Below, piece after piece: positions 1-5,722 of a stretch of 8,627 nt of DNA; position 1 is the stretch's first letter; each line of letters opens with the position of its first letter. The translations under genes were made by a program, and so were the position numbers. The notes beneath the pieces were generated by a model. That model was not told the origin of the DNA. It was given only the letters and a program-made list of their open reading frames with translations, and did no database searches. Source of the stretch: Reyranella sp. (lineage in GTDB: Bacteria; Pseudomonadota; Alphaproteobacteria; Reyranellales; Reyranellaceae); the NCBI GenBank assembly GCA_016780605.1, contig JADHLS010000183.1, positions 1 to 8,627 of the forward strand, written 5' to 3'.

Positions 1-1067
1 TTCGCGGTTGAGATAGCCCGTCATTAGCGCCGGCGTGCGGATGTGCAGCACGCCCTGGCTGGCATCGCCGCCGACGAGTTTCACCTCGATGCCCTTACGC
101 GGATAGCCGAGCGCGCTCAACGGCTTGGCGATGCCGTCGGGATGCGGACCAAAGCCGATGGGCCCGGATTCGGTCGTGCCCCAGCTATTGGCCGTTTCTG
201 CATTAGGGAAAAGGCTATGCATCTGCTCGAAGAACTCGGGTGTCGAAGGCGCAGAGCCGGTCACGGCTATGGTCACGCACCCAAGGTCTGCCTTCGCCAG
301 CTCCTCCGTCTCGCGCATGACCAGCGCGAGCATGGTTGGCACCGAGGTTACCATGTCGACCCGCTGACGGTCGATGGCGCGGATGTAGCCCTTCGCAGAG
401 AAGCTGGTCATCAGCACGATGGTGCCGCCGTTGATCATCACCAATTTTGCGCTGAAGAGACCGTTCATGTGGAACAACGGCGCGGCGATGATCGCCTTCT
501 TGCCTTCGACGCCGGGTCGCTGCTCGGGGGTGGCCCCAGTTGCCCAGATGTAGCCGCCGTGGGTCAACGGCACGCCCTTCGGGAGTCCGGTCGAGCCCGA
601 GGTGTAGAGCACCATCGCCACTTCCTCCGGCGCCATGTCGATGGGCAGGAACGGGCCGGGATCGAGCAGGGCGTCGAGCTGCTCGATCGGCACGGTCGGC
701 ACCAGCTCGGCACCAGCGGCGCACGCTCGGCGTCGGCGATGGCGAGCTTGATCGCGGAGTCCTTCATGATGTGCGCCACGGTTTCGCGCGGCAGCTTGTG
801 ATTGACGCAGACCGAGACAAGGCCTGCGGCCATGGTGGCCATGTAGAGGACGAGGTAGTCGGCGCTGTTGGCGGCGACGATGGCCACAGCCTCGCCGCGC
901 TTCAGGCCACGCTTCAGCAGGCCACGGGCCAGTGCCGCGATGCGACGGCGGCCGGTACCGTACGACAGGCGGAACCCCTCGTCGCCGTCAGGCGAGACCT
1001 GGATGATCAACGGCCGGTCGTCGGGTGCCGCCGGGTCGAGGATGGCGGCAAGGTTCTTCAGGCTCAT
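1..1067 (-). pseudogene. AMP-forming acyl-CoA synthetase, frameshifted, C-terminus beyond window
   Basis: This is the N-terminal part (about 352 residues in the repaired frame) of an ANL-superfamily fatty-acid/acyl-CoA ligase, which activates a carboxylate with ATP to an acyl-adenylate and then the CoA thioester. Starting at ATG 1065-1067, the first 119 residues read normally. The frame then breaks at an exact 11-bp tandem duplication (696-717), and the literal reading frame stops at 564, giving 167 aa. Removing one repeat copy gives an open frame to the window edge. It contains the P-loop YTSGSTGLPKG (about residues 151-161), the PLFHMNG motif (193-199), SWGTTESGP (A5-type, about 291-299) and GYLNRE at the edge. 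The start overlaps the stop of the upstream SDR as ATGA, with GGAGAG just upstream, so the two are probably co-translated. It is either a real pseudogene or variant, or a sequence error; the family call is firm. Confidence 0.88.
696..717. repeat. Perfect 11-bp tandem duplication that breaks the acyl-CoA synthetase frame
   Basis: The plus-strand unit TCGGCACCAGC occurs twice back to back (696-706 and 707-717) with no mismatch. On the coding strand the unit is GCTGGTGCCGA. Eleven is not a multiple of three. Deleting one copy joins ERAPLV directly to PTVPIEQLDALLD and leads in frame to the YTSGSTG adenylate-binding loop. This is the signature of slipped-strand duplication or of an assembly artefact at a short repeat. 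Confidence 0.95.
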
Positions 1068-1810
1068 GGCGCTCTCCGATGAAACTGCGAGCCGCCGTAG
1101 GACTGGTCGGTGGGAACAACCTCCATGTAGGTCACGTCCATGCGCTGCGGCGCGCCCAGCACGAACATCACCGCCTCGGCGATGTCGTCGGGCTGCAGGC
1201 AGTCGAAGTCGTCATAGAAGAGGCGGCGCCCCTGTTCACGGTCTTCCATCAGAGCAAGATGCGCGCCGGTCTCGACGCGGCCCGGTGAGATCTCGCTGAC
1301 GCGCACGCCGGTGCCGTGCAGGTCGAGGCGCAGCGTCTGGCCGAGACTGCGGATTGCGGCCTTGGTCATCGCATAGACCGGCATGCCAGGGATCGGCGAG
1401 ACGGCCGCGATCGAGCCCAGGTTGACGATATGGCCGCGGCCGCGCGCCTTCATGCCCGGTACGGTGGCGGCGAGACAATTGAGCGTGCCCTTTATATTGA
1501 CGGCTGTGAGCGCATCGATGAAATCGGGTGCCGTCTCCCACGATGCGCCGCCGCGCGCCAGGGCGGAGGCGTTGTTGACCAGGACATCGGCATCGAGGCC
1601 GCCCAGCGCACCAAGCACGGCGTCGCGATGGGTGATGTCGAGCGCGAGTGGCCGGCAGCCGGTCTCCTGCGCCAGCGCGGCGAGATCGTTGGCCGAGCGG
1701 GCGACCGCCCACACCTCCAACCCGCCGATGCGCAACTGCCTGACGATCGCGGCGCCGATGCCGCGGCTGGCGCCGGTGACGATGGCGGTGCGATAGCGAT
1801 CGAGCGACAT
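1064..1810 (-). CDS. Short-chain dehydrogenase/reductase (classical SDR)
   Basis: This is a 248-residue NAD(P)-dependent oxidoreductase with the full classical SDR signature. It has the cofactor motif TGASRGIG (residues 12-19), NNAS (79-82), Asn105 in the VNIKG segment, catalytic Ser133 in NLGS, and YAMTK giving Tyr146 and Lys150, followed by SPGRVETG. The length is typical of the family. I chose ATG 1808-1810 because AAAGGAGA lies 4-5 nt upstream and the Rossmann strand begins at once; a longer open frame to 1870 would put 20 arginine-rich residues before it. The last bases overlap the acyl-CoA synthetase start as ATGA, so the two form an operon. The C-terminal half resembles YdfG-like SDRs. 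The substrate is unknown; reduction or oxidation of a hydroxyacyl intermediate is plausible from the context only. Confidence 0.93.
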   Translation of the reverse strand: MSLDRYRTAIVTGASRGIGAAIVRQLRIGGLEVWAVARSANDLAALAQETGCRPLALDITHRDAVLGALGGLDADVLVNNASALARGGASWETAPDFIDALTAVNIKGTLNCLAATVPGMKARGRGHIVNLGSIAAVSPIPGMPVYAMTKAAIRSLGQTLRLDLHGTGVRVSEISPGRVETGAHLALMEDREQGRRLFYDDFDCLQPDDIAEAVMFVLGAPQRMDVTYMEVVPTDQSYGGSQFHRRAP

Positions 1811-1873
1811 GTGTCTCCTTTGCGTGGCGGTAGCCGGCCGCCTACATTGCGCCCCACAGTAGGGGAGCAAGAC
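1811..1873. promoter_or_regulatory. Divergent intergenic region between SDR and RidA-like genes
   Basis: These 63 bp separate two divergent genes and must hold both promoters, or at least both 5' leaders. An imperfect 14-bp dyad, TAGCCGGCCGCCTA (1831-1844, 12 of 14 positions symmetric), sits near the middle and could be an operator. I do not see convincing -35/-10 pairs. The flanking ribosome binding sites are clear: AAAGGAGA for the SDR on the minus strand and AGGGGAG (1861-1867) for the RidA-like gene. Confidence 0.4.
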
Positions 1874-2254
1874 ATGGCAAAGAAACTCTTTCCCGACGGC
1901 ACCGAGATCGTGCCCTTCTATGTGCGGGCAATCCGCAGCGGGTCGATGGTGTTCGTGTCGGGCACGACCTCGCTCGATTCCAAGGGGCGGGTGCAGGGCA
2001 AGAATGCCGCCGAGCAGACCATCGTCACCATGCGCAAGATCGAGTCCGCCCTGAAGAAGGCGGGGTGCCGGCTCGCCGACCTGACGCAGCTCACGATCTT
2101 CGTCACCGACATTCGCGATATGGGTGCGGTCTCCAAAGCGCTCGGCAAGGCGCTCAAGGGCTCGGTGGTCACGTCGACGCTGGTGGCCGTCAGCGCACTT
2201 GCGGTGCCGGGCCTACTGGTCGAGATCGAGAGCCGGGGCGTCGTCGATGGCTGA
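1874..2254 (+). CDS. RidA/YjgF-family protein lacking the catalytic arginine
   Basis: This is a 126-residue protein of the RidA (YjgF/YER057c/UK114) family, which forms trimers with ligand pockets at the subunit interfaces. Visible features are the strand FVSGTTSLDSKGRV (27-40), EQTIVTMRKIESALKKAG (47-64), LTIFVTDI (73-80) and the C-terminal VEIES (116-120). In canonical RidA an arginine, seen in sequences of the form RTLV or RSCV, binds the imine substrate carboxylate. Here the matching segment reads TSTLVAV (100-106) with Ser101 at that position, so enamine/imine deaminase activity is doubtful and the protein belongs with non-canonical Rid subgroups. ATG 1874 is preferred over any upstream start because AGGGGAG ends 6 nt before it. 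It diverges from the SDR operon and converges with the secreted-protein gene 14 bp downstream. Confidence 0.9.
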   Translation: MAKKLFPDGTEIVPFYVRAIRSGSMVFVSGTTSLDSKGRVQGKNAAEQTIVTMRKIESALKKAGCRLADLTQLTIFVTDIRDMGAVSKALGKALKGSVVTSTLVAVSALAVPGLLVEIESRGVVDG

Positions 2255-2268
2255 GCTTAGCCGTCCCT

Positions 2269-2550
2269 TCAGCCACTCGGCATCGGCGGATAGGGGATCC
2301 GATTGCGGTCGAGAAGGTCTTCGAGCGCCTTGATGCCCTGGGCATAGCGGCCCTTCTGGCAGTCGATACCGGCGCCCAATCTGATCATGTCGGGGCCGCC
2401 GGACCCCTCACTGCGGCGCGTGCCATAGCGGTCGAAGATGGCCCCGAGCTCGGCGCAGCGCGCCGCGAGCTGTTCGTTGGTGGGCTGGGCGCCAGCGATG
2501 GTCGGTGCCGCCAGCAGAAGCAGCAAGGAAAAGGCGCGGGCGGCGCGCAT
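2269..2550 (-). CDS. Small secreted hypothetical protein with Sec signal peptide
   Basis: This is a 93-residue protein that I do not recognise. It begins MRAARAFSLLLLLAAPTIAGA, a standard Sec signal peptide with likely cleavage after Ala21, which leaves about 72 residues in the periplasm. The mature part is charged and holds two cysteines (Cys32 and Cys64) that could form a disulfide, plus a proline-rich end (PYPPMPSG). GGAGAA lies about 8 nt before the ATG. The gene is divergent from the small lipoprotein gene at 2655, and its stop is 14 bp from the RidA-like stop. The signal peptide makes this strand more credible than the long overlapping open frames on the plus strand. Confidence 0.72.
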   Translation of the reverse strand: MRAARAFSLLLLLAAPTIAGAQPTNEQLAARCAELGAIFDRYGTRRSEGSGGPDMIRLGAGIDCQKGRYAQGIKALEDLLDRNRIPYPPMPSG

Positions 2551-2583
2551 CTTGGCGTTCTCCGAGAGCGTTTCGGCCGCGAG

Positions 2584-2589
2584 ACTATA
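2584..2589 (-). promoter_or_regulatory. Possible -10 element for the secreted-protein gene
   Basis: On the minus strand this reads TATAGT, close to the TATAAT consensus, 34 bp upstream of the ATG at 2550 in an otherwise GC-rich spacer. No good -35 hexamer is visible 16-18 bp further upstream, so the call rests on one hexamer. Confidence 0.25.
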
Positions 2590-2654
2590 CGAGGCGCTCG
2601 CCGCGAGGTACTCTGCTGCGTCCGGTCGACCACGGACAAAACGGGGGAGAAGAC

Positions 2655-2963
2655 ATGGTCACGCGTGCGACGGTTCGGTGGATGCTTATCCTCGGCATGG
2701 CGGCTCTGGCCGCAGCCTGTGCGGATCCCAAGCGCGCGGTTGGCCCCGATCCAAGCTCCGACACCGACGCCAAGATGGTCACCTGGACCGACGGTAAGGA
2801 GGCGATCCAGATCACCTGCGGCATGCCGGGTGGCTGCCAGACGCGCGCGCTCGCCATGTGCAAGGGCAACTACACCGTGCTCAACATGGACAACATGCCG
2901 ACACGCGGCGACGCCAGCGTGGTGCGCGGCACTGGCACGGTCGTGGTGCGCTGCGCCGCCTAG
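2655..2963 (+). CDS. Small four-cysteine lipoprotein, hypothetical
   Basis: This is a 102-residue predicted lipoprotein of unknown function. The N-terminus MVTRATVRWM is followed by a hydrophobic stretch and the lipobox LAAAC, with Cys22 as the lipidated residue. The next residues, Ala-Asp-Pro, contain no Asp at +2, which suggests outer-membrane sorting. The mature domain has four more cysteines (55, 61, 69, 100), enough for two disulfides, as expected in an oxidising periplasm. ATG 2655 is chosen because GGGGGAGA lies just upstream and the signal begins there; an open frame extending further 5' has no signal. Its TAG shares a CTAG (2960-2963) with the stop of the convergent hydrolase gene. 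Confidence 0.8.
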   Translation: MVTRATVRWMLILGMAALAAACADPKRAVGPDPSSDTDAKMVTWTDGKEAIQITCGMPGGCQTRALAMCKGNYTVLNMDNMPTRGDASVVRGTGTVVVRCAA

Positions 2964-4021
2964 CGGCTTCGCTTCGATCCCCACAGGGCGGCCATGTCGG
3001 GCTGGGACCGGGCAGCTTCCGCGCCCGACGGTAGTAGTGCTTCGTGGTTGGCGATCCAGGCAGCCACGTCCACCGCGACGGCCTTGCCCTCCTTGTCGCG
3101 CAACAGCAGGTGATAGCCTTTCTTGTAGAAGCCGAGCTGGGAATCTGGTCGCCGTGGCATGACCTCGATGGCGGCCTTGACCGGCTCTTGGGGCACGATG
3201 CGATCGGCGAGACCGTGCAGCATGAGAAAGGGCACCTTCACATTGGCGGCGGAGGCGCGGGCGGCGTCCATCAGGTCAACCAGGCCATAGGCCATGTCGA
3301 GCCGCGTCTGGCGCAGCATCTGCGGATCGTTGCGCAGCTTGTCCAGCGTCTTGGGGTTGTCGGTAGGCTGGTAGTCGATCGAGGTCGGCCCCGACGGCAT
3401 CCACGGAATGGTGTGCGCGAAGAACCACAGGCCACCGCTGATGACGGGACCGAATGTGTCGCGCGAGCGAAGCGCTGTGGCGAGCAGGATCAGGCCATCG
3501 ATCTCGGCATCCTGGTCGGCAGCGACGAGCGCCACTGCCCCGCCCATGCTCTCGCCGGCCAGGTACACCGGAACGCCCGGATATTTGGCGTGCAGCAGCA
3601 CAAGCATCGCCTTGGCATCGTCAACCAGAGCTTCGGTGCCCGGCCAACGGCCGCGCGTCGGGCTGCCGCCGAAGCCGCGCTGGTCGTACGAGTAGGTGGT
3701 GATGCCATCCTTGGCCCAGATCTGCGCCGGCTCGTCCCAGGCATTGCGATAGTCGCCGTAACCGTGCAGGCCGAGGATCACGGCGTTCGGTGGGCCCGGG
3801 TCGGCTGGCCAGACGGTGACAGGCAGCGACGTGCCGTCAGCTGCGACATAACGATCAGTGGTCAGCGTCGGCGAATGCGCCAATCCATTGCCAAATCCGT
3901 TCCCCAAAACCCTGGGCTGGACCGTTGGGGCGCAGGCGGAAAGCATGACCGTGGCCGCGGTGACCGCTATCATCGCCCGGCGTGAAAGGAGAGAGATCGT
4001 GACGGAGCCTTTTGAAGTCAT
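2960..4021 (-). CDS. Alpha/beta hydrolase lipoprotein, monoacylglycerol-lipase-like
   Basis: This is a 353-residue serine hydrolase of the Hydrolase_4 / monoglyceride-lipase type, expected to cleave lipid or other esters at the cell envelope. It has LHGYGDY (85-91, oxyanion region), the nucleophile elbow GESMG with Ser158 (156-160), HGLADRIVP with candidate Asp273, and GYH with candidate His304, a complete triad. The N-terminus holds [10 protein letters not shown] followed by a hydrophobic run and the lipobox LSAC (Cys30). This is a lipoprotein signal with a twin-arginine pair, so Tat export is possible. I chose ATG 4021; a GTG at 4024 is equivalent, while a start at 3973 would remove the positive charges. 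No strong ribosome binding site is visible. The 5' end overlaps the divergent zf-CHCC gene by 23 bp, and the stop overlaps the convergent lipoprotein stop by 4 bp. Confidence 0.9.
   Translation of the reverse strand: MTSKGSVTISLLSRRAMIAVTAATVMLSACAPTVQPRVLGNGFGNGLAHSPTLTTDRYVAADGTSLPVTVWPADPGPPNAVILGLHGYGDYRNAWDEPAQIWAKDGITTYSYDQRGFGGSPTRGRWPGTEALVDDAKAMLVLLHAKYPGVPVYLAGESMGGAVALVAADQDAEIDGLILLATALRSRDTFGPVISGGLWFFAHTIPWMPSGPTSIDYQPTDNPKTLDKLRNDPQMLRQTRLDMAYGLVDLMDAARASAANVKVPFLMLHGLADRIVPQEPVKAAIEVMPRRPDSQLGFYKKGYHLLLRDKEGKAVAVDVAAWIANHEALLPSGAEAARSQPDMAALWGSKRSR
3985..3993 (+). promoter_or_regulatory. Ribosome binding site fixing the GTG start of the zf-CHCC gene
   Basis: AAAGGAGAG lies 5 nt before GTG 3999-4001. 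It is the best Shine-Dalgarno match in this part of the window and sets the start of the small zinc-finger gene, although the site lies inside the 5' coding part of the opposite-strand hydrolase. Confidence 0.75.
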
Positions 4022-4184
4022 CACTGTTGATACTGACCGCGTCGCCTGCGATGGCGGGGGCGGTGCATTGGGCCATCCTAAAGTCTACCTGAACCTGGGT
4101 GCGGAGGGACGCGTGGAGTGCCCCTATTGCAGCAGGCTCTACGTGCTGGCTGAAGGCGCCCAACCGGCCGCCCACGCCCACTGA
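3999..4184 (+). CDS. zf-CHCC zinc-finger domain protein (NDUFS6-like)
   Basis: This is a 61-residue protein matching the zf-CHCC family. It reads [19 protein letters not shown] and then [10 protein letters not shown], giving zinc ligands Cys17, His26, Cys41 and Cys44 (C-x8-H-x14-C-x2-C). Alphaproteobacterial and mitochondrial relatives (NDUFS6) are accessory subunits of respiratory complex I; other bacterial relatives have no fixed role. The length is normal for a stand-alone bacterial copy. It starts at GTG 3999 behind AAAGGAGAG; a longer frame from 3858 would only read backwards through the hydrolase signal region. It is the first gene of the plus-strand acyl-CoA operon, 11 bp before the MaoC-like gene. 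Its promoter must lie within the hydrolase coding region, or transcription must enter from further away. Confidence 0.9.
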   Translation: MTEPFEVITVDTDRVACDGGGGALGHPKVYLNLGAEGRVECPYCSRLYVLAEGAQPAAHAH

Positions 4185-4195
4185 CGAGCACGACC

Positions 4196-4654
4196 ATGAA
4201 GCAGCTGGGCGAGGGCTGGAACTGGCGCGAGCTCAAGATTGGCGATCGCTTCGTCACCTACGGGCGCACGTTATTCGAGGCTGATCTGCTGAATTTCGTC
4301 ACTCTTTGCGGCTTTTCCGAGGAATTGTTTACCAACAAGGAGTACGTGAAGGAGCATGCGCCCATGCGCGGCGGCCATCCGGTCCCCGGGGCGCTGGTCT
4401 ACTCGATGGCCGAGGGCCTCGTCATTCCCACCACGCTGCAGGGCACCGGGCTTGCCTTCCTGTCGATGGGCTTCGACATCAAGGGCCCGACCTATGTCGG
4501 GGACACGATCCACGTCGAGATCGAGCTCTCCGAGATCAAGCCGACCTCCAAGGATCCGATGCGCGCTCTTGTGCGCACCACCAACCTGGTGAAAAACCAA
4601 AAGGGCGAGACCGTGCTGGTCTATACGCCGCTACGGATGATGCAAGGGCGTTAA
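4196..4654 (+). CDS. MaoC-like hotdog-fold protein without the usual catalytic Asp/His
   Basis: This is a 152-residue hotdog protein of the MaoC-dehydratase type. The family pattern is visible: GRTLFEADLLNFVTLCG (23-39), HPVPGALVYSMAEGL (61-75, matching the hydratase-loop/helix region) and a C-terminal beta region TYVGDTIHVEIELSEIKP. R-specific enoyl-CoA hydratases carry a G-D-x-N-P-x-H motif with catalytic Asp and His. Here that segment is GFSEELFTN (39-47), with Phe40 and Phe45 at the catalytic places. The fold and CoA-ester binding are likely retained, but hydratase activity by the known mechanism is not. It sits 11 bp after the zf-CHCC stop and 15 bp before the crotonase start. Its ribosome binding site is weak (GACGAG), so translational coupling to the gene upstream is possible. 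Confidence 0.85.
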   Translation: MKQLGEGWNWRELKIGDRFVTYGRTLFEADLLNFVTLCGFSEELFTNKEYVKEHAPMRGGHPVPGALVYSMAEGLVIPTTLQGTGLAFLSMGFDIKGPTYVGDTIHVEIELSEIKPTSKDPMRALVRTTNLVKNQKGETVLVYTPLRMMQGR

Positions 4655-4669
4655 CTCCAAGAGGCAGCC

Positions 4670-5722
4670 ATGGCCAAGGTTGCGGTCGACAAGCAGGGAC
4701 CCATCACGATCGTCGCCATCGACCGCTTCGCCGAGGCACGCAATGCCGTGGATCCGGAGACGGCGGAACGCCTGCGTGAGGCCTTCCTGGCCTTCGATAC
4801 CGACGACAGCCAGTCGGTGGCGGTCCTGACCGGCCGCGGCGGCGTGTTCTGTGCCGGATACGACCTCAAAGTCGCCGCCCGCTCCAGGCCCGAGGCGGAC
4901 GTCCCACTGCACGACGTCGAGGGTCCGGGGCCGATGGGACCGACCCGGCACCTGCTGTCCAAGCCAGTGATCGCCGCCGTCGAAGGCTACGCTGTCGCGG
5001 GCGGCCTCGAGCTCGCCCTGTGGTGCGACCTGCGTGTGGCATCCGAGACCGCCAAGTTCGGCGTCTTCTGCCGACGCTGGGGCGTGCCGTTGATCGACGG
5101 TGGCACGGTGCGCCTGCCGCGCCTGATCGGTCACAGCCGGGCGCTAGACATGATCCTGACCGGTCGTGAGGTTGGGGCCCGCGAAGCCTACGAGTGGGGC
5201 TTGGCGAACCGGCTGGTGCCACAGGGCCAGGCGCTGGCGGAGGCGATCGCGCTCGCCGAGCAGGTCGCACGCTTTCCCCAGATCTGCATGCGCTCGGATC
5301 GCCGCTCCTCTTACGAGCAGTGGGGCCTCGAGGTCGCCGGGGCGCTCGTCAACGAAGCGCGCCGGGGCCTTCCCGCCCTGCAGGCCGAGACCCGCTCCGG
5401 CGCCGCGCGCTTCGCCGCCGGCAAGGGGCGCGGCGGCAGTTTTGGGGGCCTGTGCTGGGGCGTTTGCCGTCCGACGAAGAGGTCGCGCGCTATCGCGTCG
5501 ACGGCGCGATCTGCCGGCGCGGGGCTGTGGCGCGCGGCGGGATCGAGCGCCTGCGCAAGGCCGTGGATGCCGATATCGCCGCACCCGGACCCATGGTTCG
5601 GCTCAACACGCCGCAAGGGGCGCCGGGCCTGTTCTTCGTCGATTTCCAGCTTTGGCAGCGGCATGAGGCGGCGCGCGACTTCGTCCACAATTCGCCGGCA
5701 TCCGAGATCGCCCAGCGCCTGA
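4670..5722 (+). CDS. Crotonase-family enoyl-CoA hydratase/isomerase-like protein, missing its normal stop
   Basis: Residues 1 to about 260 form a complete crotonase domain that would bind an acyl-CoA thioester. It has FCAGYDLK (60-67) and GYAVAGGLELALWCD (106-120) for the oxyanion hole, then FGVFCRRWGVP (130-140) and DGGTVRLPRLIG (143-154). Glu114 matches rat hydratase Glu144, but Cys134 stands where Glu164 should be, so standard hydration is unlikely. AAGAGG precedes ATG 4670. Relatives end at a GAARFA-x-G-x-G-R-x-G-x-F tail; the second crotonase in this window stops four residues after GRHGKF. Here the frame has no stop and runs to 5722 through the dioxygenase coding region. The last 90 residues are arginine/serine-rich and look like a wrong-frame reading. 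A small indel or deletion near 5440-5455, or frameshifting, is the likely explanation. Confidence 0.85.
   Translation: MAKVAVDKQGPITIVAIDRFAEARNAVDPETAERLREAFLAFDTDDSQSVAVLTGRGGVFCAGYDLKVAARSRPEADVPLHDVEGPGPMGPTRHLLSKPVIAAVEGYAVAGGLELALWCDLRVASETAKFGVFCRRWGVPLIDGGTVRLPRLIGHSRALDMILTGREVGAREAYEWGLANRLVPQGQALAEAIALAEQVARFPQICMRSDRRSSYEQWGLEVAGALVNEARRGLPALQAETRSGAARFAAGKGRGGSFGGLCWGVCRPTKRSRAIASTARSAGAGLWRAAGSSACARPWMPISPHPDPWFGSTRRKGRRACSSSISSFGSGMRRRATSSTIRRHPRSPSA

Noticed and set aside
215..724. Long open frame on the minus strand inside the acyl-CoA synthetase
   Set aside because: It is arginine/histidine-rich and out of frame with the real product; the correct frame in the same interval gives YTSGSTGLPKG and SWGTTESGP.
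1811..1870. Upstream extension of the SDR by 20 residues to 1870
   Set aside because: The strong AAAGGAGA before ATG 1810 and the family's usual N-terminus favour the shorter form; the extension would also fill the divergent spacer.
2065..3162. Long plus-strand open frame covering the RidA end, secreted protein, lipoprotein and hydrolase end
   Set aside because: It crosses several well-supported genes, is strongly arginine/proline-biased and shows no domain pattern; it is a by-product of high GC.
3044..3985. Plus-strand open frame opposite the alpha/beta hydrolase
   Set aside because: It is antisense to a gene with a complete catalytic triad and signal peptide, and has no recognisable motif or ribosome binding site.
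5440..5448. Classical X XXY YYZ slippery heptamer for -1 frameshifting at TTTTGGGGG
   Set aside because: In the zero frame (AGT TTT GGG) only the TTT codon can re-pair after slipping; the GGG codon cannot, so the consensus is not met. It is kept only as one option for the junction.
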